Shown here piece after piece: positions 26,286 through 34,350 of a stretch of DNA of 64,000 nucleotides (position 1 is its first letter; every line of letters begins with the position of its first letter). The position numbers were made by a program, and so were the translations under genes. Origin of the DNA: Halopiger goleimassiliensis (GTDB lineage: Archaea > Halobacteriota > Halobacteria > Halobacteriales > Natrialbaceae); NCBI RefSeq assembly GCF_000455345.1, contig NZ_HG315690.1, positions 1,563,360 through 1,627,359 on the forward strand, written 5' to 3'. The notes beneath the pieces are model-generated. The model was not told where the DNA came from. It made no database searches and saw only the letters and a list, made by a program, of their open reading frames with translations.

Positions 26286-27977
26286 ATGACGGACGAGTAC
26301 ACCGGGGCGGATCTCTTCGTCGATGCCCTCGAGTCCTACGGTGTCGATTACGTGTTCGGTAATCCCGGAACGACCGAGTTGCCGATCGTCAACGCCATCG
26401 GGGAGAGCGACCTCGAGTACGTCCTCGGCCTCCACGAGGACGTCGCGGTGGGGATGGCCGGCGGTTACGCCCAGACCCGGCGCTATCACGCCCATCACGA
26501 CGACTCGATCACGCCAATCGGCGTGGCGAACCTCCACATCGCGCCGGGACTGGCCCACGGACTGGGCAACCTCTACGCGGCCAAGGTTACCGGCGCACCG
26601 CTGGTCGTGACCGCGGGCAACCACAGCACCGACTTCCGCCACGAGGAACCCATCCTCTCCGGCGACCTCGTCGAGATGACCCAGCAGTTCTGCAAGTGGT
26701 CCGACGAGGTGCTCGACGTCTCGGCCCTGCCGACGATGCTCCGGCGTGCGTTTCGCGTCGCGATGACGCCGCCGACCGGACCCGTCTTCCTCGGGTTGCC
26801 GCTCGACGTCGTGATGGACGAGACGGACGCGGAGCCCGAGCCCCTGGGACCGATTCCGAACGCCGGCAGCGGCGATCCGGCACAGCTCGAGCGGGCGGCG
26901 GACCTGCTGGTCGAGGCCGACAGTCCGGTGATGATCGTCGGCGACCACGTCGCCCGCGCCGGCGAGGACGCCGTCGCCGCGGCGGTCGAACTCGCCGAGG
27001 CGGCGGGACTGCGCGTCCACGGCGAGATCCTCTCCTCGGAGGTCGCCTATCCGACCGGCCACGACCAGTGGGTCTCGCACATCCCGCCGGACGAGGGACT
27101 GGCCTCGATGCTGATGGACGCCGACACGCTGCTGTTCGTCGGCTGTTCGACGAACACGACGTTGACGCGCCACGAGGAACCGCTCGTCGACACCGACGCG
27201 ACGACGATCCACGTCGGGGCCGACGCCTGGCAACTCGGCAAGAACGAACACGCCAATGCGACGGTCATCGGCGATCCTGGCCTCGCCCTCCAGGAACTCG
27301 TCGAGCGCGTCGAGCCCAGAATCGACGACGCGACGCTCGAGGACCGCCTCGAGACCGTCGCGGGGATCAAGGAGATGGTCGAGGCGAAGATGGCGGGGAT
27401 GGGAACCGGCGACGCCGAGGACGATCCGCGGGCTTCGAAGGCCGAACTCGTCGATGCGATGGAGCGCGTCGCCGGCGACGCCTACGTCGTCGACGAGGGC
27501 ATCACCTCGAAGTACGCGATGTTGACCCGGTGGGAGATGGTCCCCGAACAGTACATCTCGAACAAGGGCGGCGGCCTCGGCTACGGCCTCCCGGCCTCGG
27601 TCGGCGCGGCCATCGCGGAAGGCCAGCGCGACGACTCTCGGGACGTCGTCGGCTTCATCGGTGACGGCTCCTACCAGTACTACCCACACGCGATCTACAG
27701 CGCGACCCGTCACGGCGTCGATCTCACCGTCGTGATCTCGGACAACCGCAACTACCGCATCCTGAAGAACAATACCGTAGACATCATGGGCGGCGAGGAG
27801 GACGACTACGCGTTCGTCGGGATGGACTTCGATCCGCCCGTCGACCTCGTGAAGAACGCCGAGAGCCACGGCGCACGCGCACAGTTAGTCGAGGAGCCTG
27901 ACGACATCGAGGGCGCGCTCGAGGCGGCGCTGGCGAACGACGGCGTCGACGTGCTGGACGTGCTGGTCCACGACTAA
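26286..27977 (+). CDS. ThDP-dependent decarboxylase/synthase, benzoylformate decarboxylase-like (563 aa)
   Basis: Three-domain thiamine diphosphate enzyme. The Pyr domain begins YGVDYVFGNPGTTELP and has the cofactor-activating Glu in VLGLHEDVAVGMAGGYAQ. The middle domain is about residues 195-330. The PP domain has the GDGSYQYYPHAIYSA ... SDNRNYRILKN ThDP-Mg motif. The family includes acetolactate synthase and benzoylformate/phenylpyruvate decarboxylases. No FAD-binding features typical of acetolactate synthase are obvious, so a 2-oxoacid decarboxylase is favoured. ATG at 26286. Confidence 0.88.
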   Translation: MTDEYTGADLFVDALESYGVDYVFGNPGTTELPIVNAIGESDLEYVLGLHEDVAVGMAGGYAQTRRYHAHHDDSITPIGVANLHIAPGLAHGLGNLYAAKVTGAPLVVTAGNHSTDFRHEEPILSGDLVEMTQQFCKWSDEVLDVSALPTMLRRAFRVAMTPPTGPVFLGLPLDVVMDETDAEPEPLGPIPNAGSGDPAQLERAADLLVEADSPVMIVGDHVARAGEDAVAAAVELAEAAGLRVHGEILSSEVAYPTGHDQWVSHIPPDEGLASMLMDADTLLFVGCSTNTTLTRHEEPLVDTDATTIHVGADAWQLGKNEHANATVIGDPGLALQELVERVEPRIDDATLEDRLETVAGIKEMVEAKMAGMGTGDAEDDPRASKAELVDAMERVAGDAYVVDEGITSKYAMLTRWEMVPEQYISNKGGGLGYGLPASVGAAIAEGQRDDSRDVVGFIGDGSYQYYPHAIYSATRHGVDLTVVISDNRNYRILKNNTVDIMGGEEDDYAFVGMDFDPPVDLVKNAESHGARAQLVEEPDDIEGALEAALANDGVDVLDVLVHD

Positions 27978-28092
27978 CCGACTGGCAATCACGGCGGCCA
28001 GTCGGTTCGGGTCCGACCGCAGTCGAGCGGACCGTCCGCCCCGGGACGAGACTACGAACAATGCTACCTACCTCGAGCACGTACTCCCGCCT

Positions 28093-28428
28093 ATGCCGCC
28101 GGAATCCGACTCGCCCCCGGCCCTCCGGGACGCCATCGACGAGGTAGCTCTCGAGCGCCGACTCGCCCGCCTTCACCACCATCTCGAGGCGACGGGCGAA
28201 CTCCCGATCGACAGGGAGACGAACCGCTGGCTGGGCGAGGCCGAAACGATCGCAGCGGATCTGCACGCGAACGACCTCGACCGGGCGACCGTCGCGGAAC
28301 GGGTCGCGAAGGTACAGGAATTGCTCGCCGAGGTCGAGGAGACGGGCCACGAGGAGGCCGACCGCCACCTCGCGGCCGCGAAACGGGAGTGCGTGGACCT
28401 CCTCGCGTCGGACCCGTCGCTCGAGTAG
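28093..28428 (+). CDS. Hypothetical helical protein (111 aa)
   Basis: Largely alpha-helical, acidic and without Cys. Recognisable text is RLARLHHHLEATGELPIDRE followed by TNRWLGEAETIAADLHAN. It looks like a conserved haloarchaeal protein of unknown role. ATG at 28093, 115 bp behind the ThDP enzyme and 91 bp before the flavin oxidoreductase. Confidence 0.65.
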   Translation: MPPESDSPPALRDAIDEVALERRLARLHHHLEATGELPIDRETNRWLGEAETIAADLHANDLDRATVAERVAKVQELLAEVEETGHEEADRHLAAAKRECVDLLASDPSLE

Positions 28429-28519
28429 CCGGAACGGATACACTTTTTTGTGTATTGCTGTCACGATAGAAGACGATGGTACGCCACCGACACCGACCAG
28501 CGACGTGGAGGGGAGCAGC

Positions 28520-29527
28520 GTGAACGCCGAACTCGACCTCTTGATCCGGTTGAACGACTACGAGCGACCCCAGGACGTCGCCGAACGCGCCGTCGAAGCC
28601 GAGAAGCTGGGCTTCGATCGGCTGACCGTCGGCGAGACGACCGGCTGGAACATCGTCCCGCCGCTGACGCTCGCCGCCGACCGGACCGACGACCTGGGCA
28701 TCTCGAACGACGTCGTCTCGCCGTACGGCCGGTCGCCGGCGCTGCTCGCCCAGACGGCGCTGACGATGCAGGCCGCCGCCGACGGCCGCTACCGCCTGGG
28801 ACTCGGCCCGAGTTCGCCCGCGATCACCGAACGCTGGCACGGGCTCGAGTTCGACCGCCCGCTGCGCCGGACCCGCGAAACCATCGAGGTCGTCCGGGCG
28901 GTCTACGAGAACGGCAACCCGGCCTACGAGGGAGAGATCTACGACATTCCGGGGCTGGACTACGAACGCGGGACGCCCGAGAACCCGCCGCCGATCGACC
29001 TGGGGACGCTCGGCCCCAAAGCAACGGAGATGGCCGGCCGGTTCGGCGACGGCTGGGCACCGCAACTGTTCACCGCCGACGGGCTCCGGGACCGTCTCGA
29101 GGACCTCGAGCGAGGCGCGGACCTCGCGGGGAAGGACCTCTCCGACCTCCGGGTGGCACCGATCGTCCGCGGCATCGCGGGCGAGGACCGGGAGACGGTC
29201 CGGCGGAAAGCCCGCAGTACGATCGCGTTCATGCTCGGCGCGTACGGCCCCTACTACGGGAACTCGGTCGCCGAACAGGGGTATCCCGACGTCGTCGAGG
29301 AGGTTCGCGAGGCATGGAACGATCGGGACACGGACGCGATGGCTGCTGCGCTGCCGGACGAGCTGCTGGACGAACTGGCGTTCGCCGGGACCCCCGAGGA
29401 AGTCCGCGAGTGGATCGAGGAGTACGCCGCGATCGACGGCGTCGACGCCGTCCGAATCGGGTTCGTCAACGGAATGACCGAGGACGAGAAGCGCACGACG
29501 ATGGAAGCCGTCACCGACCTCGTTTGA
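28520..29527 (+). CDS. LLM-class flavin/F420-dependent oxidoreductase (335 aa)
   Basis: Luciferase-like TIM barrel. The N-terminus is typical (AELDLLIRLNDYERPQDVAE, EAEKLGFDRLTVGETT), followed by GRYRLGLGPSSPAITERWHG and FGDGWAPQLFT. Haloarchaeal members usually use coenzyme F420; the related mer-type enzymes reduce methylene-tetrahydromethanopterin. The GTG start at 28520 was chosen because the family fold begins at once and a GGAGGGGAG purine tract precedes it; the longer upstream frame is non-conserved in character. Confidence 0.85.
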   Translation: MNAELDLLIRLNDYERPQDVAERAVEAEKLGFDRLTVGETTGWNIVPPLTLAADRTDDLGISNDVVSPYGRSPALLAQTALTMQAAADGRYRLGLGPSSPAITERWHGLEFDRPLRRTRETIEVVRAVYENGNPAYEGEIYDIPGLDYERGTPENPPPIDLGTLGPKATEMAGRFGDGWAPQLFTADGLRDRLEDLERGADLAGKDLSDLRVAPIVRGIAGEDRETVRRKARSTIAFMLGAYGPYYGNSVAEQGYPDVVEEVREAWNDRDTDAMAAALPDELLDELAFAGTPEEVREWIEEYAAIDGVDAVRIGFVNGMTEDEKRTTMEAVTDLV

Positions 29528-29622
29528 GGTGCGGTGGCCGTTGATCGTCCACGTCCCGTTCTCCCGGCCCGACCATCGTGTGTTGGACTAACAGTGAACC
29601 GACCAGAACGTGAGGGAGGTGT

Positions 29623-29781
29623 ATGGCAATCGCAGATCGGCAGTCGAAAACGGTCGTCCGCTGTGGTAGCTGTGGGACGATGTTCGGCGCGGCGATCGAA
29701 CCCGACGGCTCAGTCGTCCCGCTCGGCACGAGGGACGTCTGTCCCTGTGGAAACGACGGCAACTTCGACCGGCTTCGGTGA
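29623..29781 (+). CDS. Small zinc-binding protein (52 aa)
   Basis: A short frame with CGSCG near residue 14 and CPCG near residue 42, giving four Cys in C-x2-C and C-x-C pairs: a compact zinc knuckle. GGGAGGTG lies a few nt before the ATG, supporting translation. The gene is followed by the convergent histidine kinase gene 52 bp away. Role unknown. Confidence 0.6.
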   Translation: MAIADRQSKTVVRCGSCGTMFGAAIEPDGSVVPLGTRDVCPCGNDGNFDRLR

Positions 29782-29833
29782 GGCGACGGAGCGGCCGTCG
29801 CTCCCCTGCCCGGCTACGGGTCCCGCGTGGGCG

Positions 29834-32134
29834 TTACTCCGACGAGCCTCCGTCGCGACTCGCACCGGGGCGTTCCGTGGGATCGTCGGCCGCCACAGCG
29901 TCGACGCCGACGACCTCGAATCGCGTTCCGCCAGTCGAGCCGTCCGTGACGTTGACCTCCCAATCGTGTGCCTGAGCGACCCGATCGACGATCCGTAACC
30001 CGAGACCGGTACCGTCCGCGGACGAGGAGTATCCCCGGTCGAAGACAGCTTCACGGTCGGACTCGGGAATTCCGGGGCCGTCGTCCTCGACGTAGAAGCC
30101 GTCGGGTACCGAGCCGACTGTCACTTGCACGGTCTCGCCTCCGTGTTCGACGGCGTTCCTGAACAGGTTCTCCAGCAACTGCTGCAGCCGGGACCTGTCG
30201 GCCTCGATGGTTCGATCGACCGTCACGGACAGCGTCGCGTCGACCGTCTCGACGTTCCGCCAGCAGGATTCACACACCGACGCGAGGTCGACCGACCTCG
30301 TCTCACGCACCTGTGCACCGTCGCGAGCCAACGTCAGGAGGTCCTCGACGAGCGTCTCCATCCGGGAGAGCGCTCGATCGAGTTCCTCGAGGTGGTCCGT
30401 CGCGTGGTTCTCGAGTGCAAGATCCAGTCGGCCACGGGCCACGTTGAGTGGGTTTCGCAGGTCGTGGCTGACGACGTGGACGAACTCCTCGAGGCGTTCG
30501 TTCTGGCGCTGTAGTTCGGCCTCCCGTTGCTTTTGCTCCGTGACGTCCGTCGCGGTGCCGACGAGCATCCGACCGTCATCGGTCTCCTGGACGAAGCCGA
30601 CCGAAAGGATCCATCGAACGGAGCCGAGTTCGGGATGCGTTCGGAACTCGACGCGGAACTCGTCGGTCGTACCGCGGGAAACCTGCTCGTACGTCCGTTC
30701 GACTGCGTCCCGATCCTCCGGGTGAATCACCGTCTGCGAGAACTGTTCGGCGGAGATTCGCCTGTCACCGGCCCGAGGGCCGAAAAACCGCTTCGGGGAC
30801 CCCATCAGGGTGCGTAACTCCCCGGACTCGAAGTCACCCGTCCAGATGATCGTCTTCGTGACCTCGAGGGCGAACTCGACGCGGTCGTGGAGCCGCTCGA
30901 GTGTCCGCTCGCGCTCGAGGACGTCGAGTGCGTTCTCCGTGTGACGCACGAGTAGCTTCGCGAGTTCGAGGTCGTACTGGTCGAACGCGTCGGGCTCGTC
31001 GTCGATCACCTGAAAGACGCCGTGTAAGCCGACCGGAACGCTGATCGCGGCCCGCATCCCTTCGCCTTGCGGGTCCGCCTCGTCGGCCTCGACGACGTCG
31101 GAGATGAGCTGGGGCTCGCCGGTTCGATACGTCTTGCCGGCGATTCCCTGATCGACCGACATCGTCGGCCGCTCGTCGAGGGGCAGGTCGTTGGACATCG
31201 CTTTTACGTGTAACAGCCCGTCGGATTCGATCGCGAGCGCCGCCTGATCGAACTCGAGGATGGTGTCGGCGGCCGTAATCGTCCGCCGATAGATCTCTTC
31301 GCGTGAATCACACTCGGTGAGGGCGGTCGCGACCTGGTGGAGGTCGGCGACCGCCTCGCGTCGCGTTCGACGTTCGGTGACGTCCTGAAACTGGGAGTAG
31401 ATGGCGACGACTTCCTCGTCGTCGGTCACGATGCGATTGTGCCACTCGCAGATGCGCCGGTCGCCGTCCTTGGTGACGATCTCGTTGATGTTGTGATATC
31501 CTCCCTCGTCCTTCGAGAGTCGGTCGAACAGGGATGCGACCTCGTCCTGATGCGCGTCAGGGACGAACGTCTCCCACGACCGGCCCACGAGTTCGGCCTC
31601 CGAATAGCCGAGGATCGCTTCGGCGGCCGGGTTGACGCTCGTTACGGTGTAAGACTCGTCCCACTCGATGACTCCCAGCGGCGACTGCTCTACGAACAGC
31701 GAGAGTCGCTGCTGATTCCGGGCGAGGGCCCGGTGGGATCGATACTGGTCGACCGCGTTCGCGATCCGATTCGCGAGGACGGTAAACTGTGCGCTGTTGC
31801 GTCCCTTTCCGAGGTAATCCGTGACGTTCGCCGAGATCGCCTCGCTCGCGAGCTCCTCCGAGCCCGTTCCGGTAAACAGGACAAACGGGAGGTCGGGATA
31901 CTCGGCTCGAACTGCCTCGAGGAGCTCGATGCCGTCCATCTCCGGCATCTCGTAGTCCGAGACGATACAGTCGACGGCCTCGTCGACTCGGTCCAGCGCC
32001 GCCGACGGGTCCGTCGTCGTGGTGACCTCGAATCGGTCGTCCTCCCGCTCGAGAGACTCCGCGGTCAGCCTCCCGTACTCGGGGTCGTCGTCGACGTGTA
32101 GGATCGAAATCCCCCGCTCGTTCCCGTCGGCCAT
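29834..32134 (-). CDS. Receiver-PAS-GAF-PAS hybrid histidine kinase (766 aa)
   Basis: Domains in order: receiver (1-125) with acidic pocket HVDDDPEYG and phosphoacceptor D60 in CIVSDYEMPEMDG; PAS (about 140-255); GAF (about 262-405); second PAS/PAC (about 425-540, VTEQKQREAEL); HisKA with H557 in HVVSHDLRNPLN; HATPase with N box LFRNAVEHG, G1 EDDGPGIP and G2 GTGLGL. There is no membrane segment, so it is a cytosolic sensor. The signal is unknown and no partner regulator gene is adjacent. Haloarchaea carry many such kinases. Confidence 0.93.
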   Translation of the reverse strand: MADGNERGISILHVDDDPEYGRLTAESLEREDDRFEVTTTTDPSAALDRVDEAVDCIVSDYEMPEMDGIELLEAVRAEYPDLPFVLFTGTGSEELASEAISANVTDYLGKGRNSAQFTVLANRIANAVDQYRSHRALARNQQRLSLFVEQSPLGVIEWDESYTVTSVNPAAEAILGYSEAELVGRSWETFVPDAHQDEVASLFDRLSKDEGGYHNINEIVTKDGDRRICEWHNRIVTDDEEVVAIYSQFQDVTERRTRREAVADLHQVATALTECDSREEIYRRTITAADTILEFDQAALAIESDGLLHVKAMSNDLPLDERPTMSVDQGIAGKTYRTGEPQLISDVVEADEADPQGEGMRAAISVPVGLHGVFQVIDDEPDAFDQYDLELAKLLVRHTENALDVLERERTLERLHDRVEFALEVTKTIIWTGDFESGELRTLMGSPKRFFGPRAGDRRISAEQFSQTVIHPEDRDAVERTYEQVSRGTTDEFRVEFRTHPELGSVRWILSVGFVQETDDGRMLVGTATDVTEQKQREAELQRQNERLEEFVHVVSHDLRNPLNVARGRLDLALENHATDHLEELDRALSRMETLVEDLLTLARDGAQVRETRSVDLASVCESCWRNVETVDATLSVTVDRTIEADRSRLQQLLENLFRNAVEHGGETVQVTVGSVPDGFYVEDDGPGIPESDREAVFDRGYSSSADGTGLGLRIVDRVAQAHDWEVNVTDGSTGGTRFEVVGVDAVAADDPTERPGASRDGGSSE

Positions 32135-32439
32135 TGGGTATCCGTTCCACGGGAACGGTTGTGATAGTTTCGGCTATCTAACGTAACTGGCTGTGCGTCG
32201 AACGACTCGAAGTGACTGAATTAGTGGTGAAACGGTCGAACTGCCAAGAAACGGTACCGCCAATAGCCACCAGAGATATTCCACTATGGTTATATTTATG
32301 TGTCCTATCTTTAAACAGCGAGAGAATCCCGCCGTTCACGGCGGGCGTGAATCGCGTCACTCGACTACGCAATCCACAGTCTACAGCAGTCCGAATACCG
32401 AACAGGAGTTACTAGTACCAAAATAACGTACAAAGAATT
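32135..32439. other. 305-bp AT-rich gap carrying the left end of the tnpB element
   Basis: No gene. It holds the histidine kinase promoter near 32135-32200 and, from about 32320, the left end of the IS200/IS605-type element. A strong hairpin lies there: CCCGCCG 32328-32334, CGGCGGG 32339-32345, loop TTCA. The stretch 32270-32320 is distinctly AT-rich. Confidence 0.6.
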
Positions 32440-32583
32440 GTGCGAACTGAAATCGATATGGAGCGAGGGAACGACCTCCACGAACGGGTGAAAGAGTACG
32501 CCCGCGACAATGGCATTCGACATCCTCGTGCCTACGCTGAACTAATCGAAAAAGGATTAGACGCCAGTGACAACGATAACTAA
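32440..32583 (+). CDS. Small IS-associated protein, ribbon-helix-helix-like (47 aa)
   Basis: Frame starting at GTG 32440 (or ATG 32458), reading RTEIDMERGNDLHERVKEYA then DNGIRHPRAYAELIEKGLDA. It overlaps the tnpB start by 17 bp. Short ORFs of this kind precede tnpB in many haloarchaeal IS1341-type elements and look like ribbon-helix-helix DNA-binding proteins. A role in controlling tnpB is inferred, not shown. Confidence 0.6.
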   Translation: MRTEIDMERGNDLHERVKEYARDNGIRHPRAYAELIEKGLDASDNDN

Positions 32584-33823
32584 GACACTTCAAGCGACGT
32601 TCGCGTCACCCACCGCGCACAAGCAGTCGAAACTCAACGACCTACTCGAAACGTACCGTGACGGTCTGCAAGAGGCGTTCGACGCCGGGGCGAGTACCAT
32701 GTCGGCGGTGAGCGACATCGTGACGCCCTACGACCTACCGTATCAAGCGAAGGCAGCACTCTGCAACTACGTCCCGAAGCTCCACAAGACGTACAACGCC
32801 AAAGAGTTGGACGACGGACACCCGATACGACTCACGAATCAGGCTGCCAAGTTCGACCACTCCGACGAACGCGACTACGAGTTTACGTGGTGGGTTCCGC
32901 GTCCCGATCGGGGAACGAACTTCTGGATACCGCTCCGCATCAACCCCGAACAGGAAGACCTCTGGCACGACCTCGTATCGGAGGACGCGAAGGTGGGCGA
33001 GATACGCCTTCAGAAGCGTCGGAAGAACTGGGTACTGCACGTCACCGTCGAGTACCCAGTTGAAGAACCGACGACTGACGGTGACGCCACGCACATCGGC
33101 TTAGACATCGGAGAAAACGCCCTGATAACGGGCTGTGCCCTCAAGGACGGTTCTCCGACTGACCCGTTCGTGTGTAGCGGAAGTAGAGCGAAGCATCTCC
33201 GCAAAGAGATGCACACGACCCTGAAACGCCTCCAAGAGCGTGACGCATCCGAGTGGCGCATCGACGAACGATTTACCCACTACCAGAACGCGCTCACAGA
33301 CATTGTGGAAAAGGCGTCTCGGCAGGCCGTCGAGTACGCCAAACAGTACGAGAATCCGGTATTGGTGATGGAGGATTTGACGTACATCCGTGAGCGTCTC
33401 GATTACGGGAAGTACATGAACCGTCGCCTTCACTCGTGGGCGTTCGCCCGACTTCAAGGGCGTATCGAGGACAAGGCGACGGAAGCAGGCATCCCGGTCG
33501 AGTACGTAAACCCGGCGTACACCTCGCAGACGTGCCACTCGTGCTACAGTATCGGTCGGCGGGACTCTCAAGCCGAGTTCCGGTGTCCGAACGATGACTG
33601 CCACGTTTCGACGTTTCAGGCCGACATCAACGCTTCCGCGAATATCGCACGACGGGTTGACCCGTGGGGAGAGAGCGTCCCGCTTGACAAGGCGGAACGC
33701 GATGACTCGCCTCGGGATGGGAGCGGTAGTGACACCGCCACGACTCACCGTGAGAAGAGCGTACCAGCGCAGATGACGCTCACGGCCTACGAAGAGTCGA
33801 AACCCTCTGCCAGCGACGATTAA
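32567..33823 (+). CDS. tnpB: TnpB, RNA-guided endonuclease of IS200/IS605-type element (418 aa)
   Basis: Full-length TnpB. The RuvC catalytic triad appears intact: D180 (HIGLDIGENA), E269 (LVMEDLTYIRE) and D353 (QADINASANIA). The zinc finger in the RuvC insert uses C323, C326, C340 and C345. Known TnpB proteins are guided by a right-end RNA (omega RNA) and cut donor joints after excision, retaining the element. GTG start at 32567, overlapping the small upstream ORF. The acidic, Thr/Ser-rich tail (about 370-418) is a haloarchaeal trait. With intact catalytic residues it may still be active. Confidence 0.93.
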   Translation: MTTITKTLQATFASPTAHKQSKLNDLLETYRDGLQEAFDAGASTMSAVSDIVTPYDLPYQAKAALCNYVPKLHKTYNAKELDDGHPIRLTNQAAKFDHSDERDYEFTWWVPRPDRGTNFWIPLRINPEQEDLWHDLVSEDAKVGEIRLQKRRKNWVLHVTVEYPVEEPTTDGDATHIGLDIGENALITGCALKDGSPTDPFVCSGSRAKHLRKEMHTTLKRLQERDASEWRIDERFTHYQNALTDIVEKASRQAVEYAKQYENPVLVMEDLTYIRERLDYGKYMNRRLHSWAFARLQGRIEDKATEAGIPVEYVNPAYTSQTCHSCYSIGRRDSQAEFRCPNDDCHVSTFQADINASANIARRVDPWGESVPLDKAERDDSPRDGSGSDTATTHREKSVPAQMTLTAYEESKPSASDD

Positions 33824-33877
33824 CTGGTATTCCCCATGCGTGGGAAGCCTCGCCGTTTACGGCGAGGAGGATGTCAC
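33824..33877 (+). ncRNA. Candidate 3' end of the TnpB guide (omega) RNA
   Basis: Right after the tnpB stop there are two hairpins, TTCCC/GGGAA (33830-33834/33842-33846) and the strong 33848-33867 stem, then GGATGTCAC. In characterised elements the omega RNA covers the 3' end of tnpB and the right end, and the bases just outside (here from about 33878) act as guide. The 5' boundary is unknown, probably inside tnpB. Confidence 0.5.
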
Positions 33878-34038
33878 ACGAAACCGACTTCATACTATCA
33901 GAACGAGAGGGTCGCCGATCGATCGACTCGAGCCACGACCTCCCTCGAAGCAACAGACCAGTGTCGAACGGGGCCACGCTCGGGTACCGACCCCGGGCCA
34001 CGAAAACGGCTAAGTGAGCGCCGGACGCTGTCACAGCC

Positions 34039-34263
34039 ATGGCCGATACGGACGACGACCGCGAGGGGTTCCGGGACGGACTCGAGGCTTCGGAAGGGGA
34101 CCGACGGGTCCTCGTCGTCCTCAACGCCGTGCTTTCGGGGGCCTTCGCGTGGCTGTTGGTCTGGGGAGCGGCCCTCGTCGATCTGGTCGCCTTCTCGCCG
34201 TCGACCGTCGCGGTCGTGGCCGTCGGCGTATTCCTGCTCACCTTCGTCGTGACGAGGCCGTAA
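34039..34263 (+). CDS. Small membrane protein (74 aa)
   Basis: An acidic head (MADTDDDREGFRDGLEASEG) precedes two hydrophobic helices at about residues 24-45 and 50-71, ending VVTRP. No family recognised. It lies 88 bp before the spermidine synthase-like gene in the same direction. Confidence 0.55.
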   Translation: MADTDDDREGFRDGLEASEGDRRVLVVLNAVLSGAFAWLLVWGAALVDLVAFSPSTVAVVAVGVFLLTFVVTRP

Positions 34264-34350
34264 GTCGCTCGAGTCTCTCCGGACCCGCCCCTCGCCCGTC
34301 ACTGTTGGGAGGCGACAGGTACTCACCGCCGGCGCTCGTTCGTCCCGCTG

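Larger units (their letters stand above)
32320..33877 (+). mobile_element. IS200/IS605-superfamily element, tnpB-only (IS1341 type)
   Basis: It contains tnpB and a small upstream ORF but no tnpA, so it cannot move alone and would need a Y1 transposase from elsewhere. Both ends carry related hairpins: left 32328-32345 and right 33848-33867 (CCTCGCCG/CGGCGAGG with loop TTTA). The right end probably closes at GGATGTCAC (33869-33877). The left boundary is approximate. There are no terminal inverted repeats or target duplication, as expected for this superfamily. Confidence 0.8.

Noticed and set aside
25245-27869. An 874-codon minus-strand frame over the ThDP enzyme and UbiA
   Set aside because: It is the antisense shadow of the ThDP decarboxylase gene, whose cofactor motifs are clear on the plus strand; it also runs through UbiA in the wrong frame.
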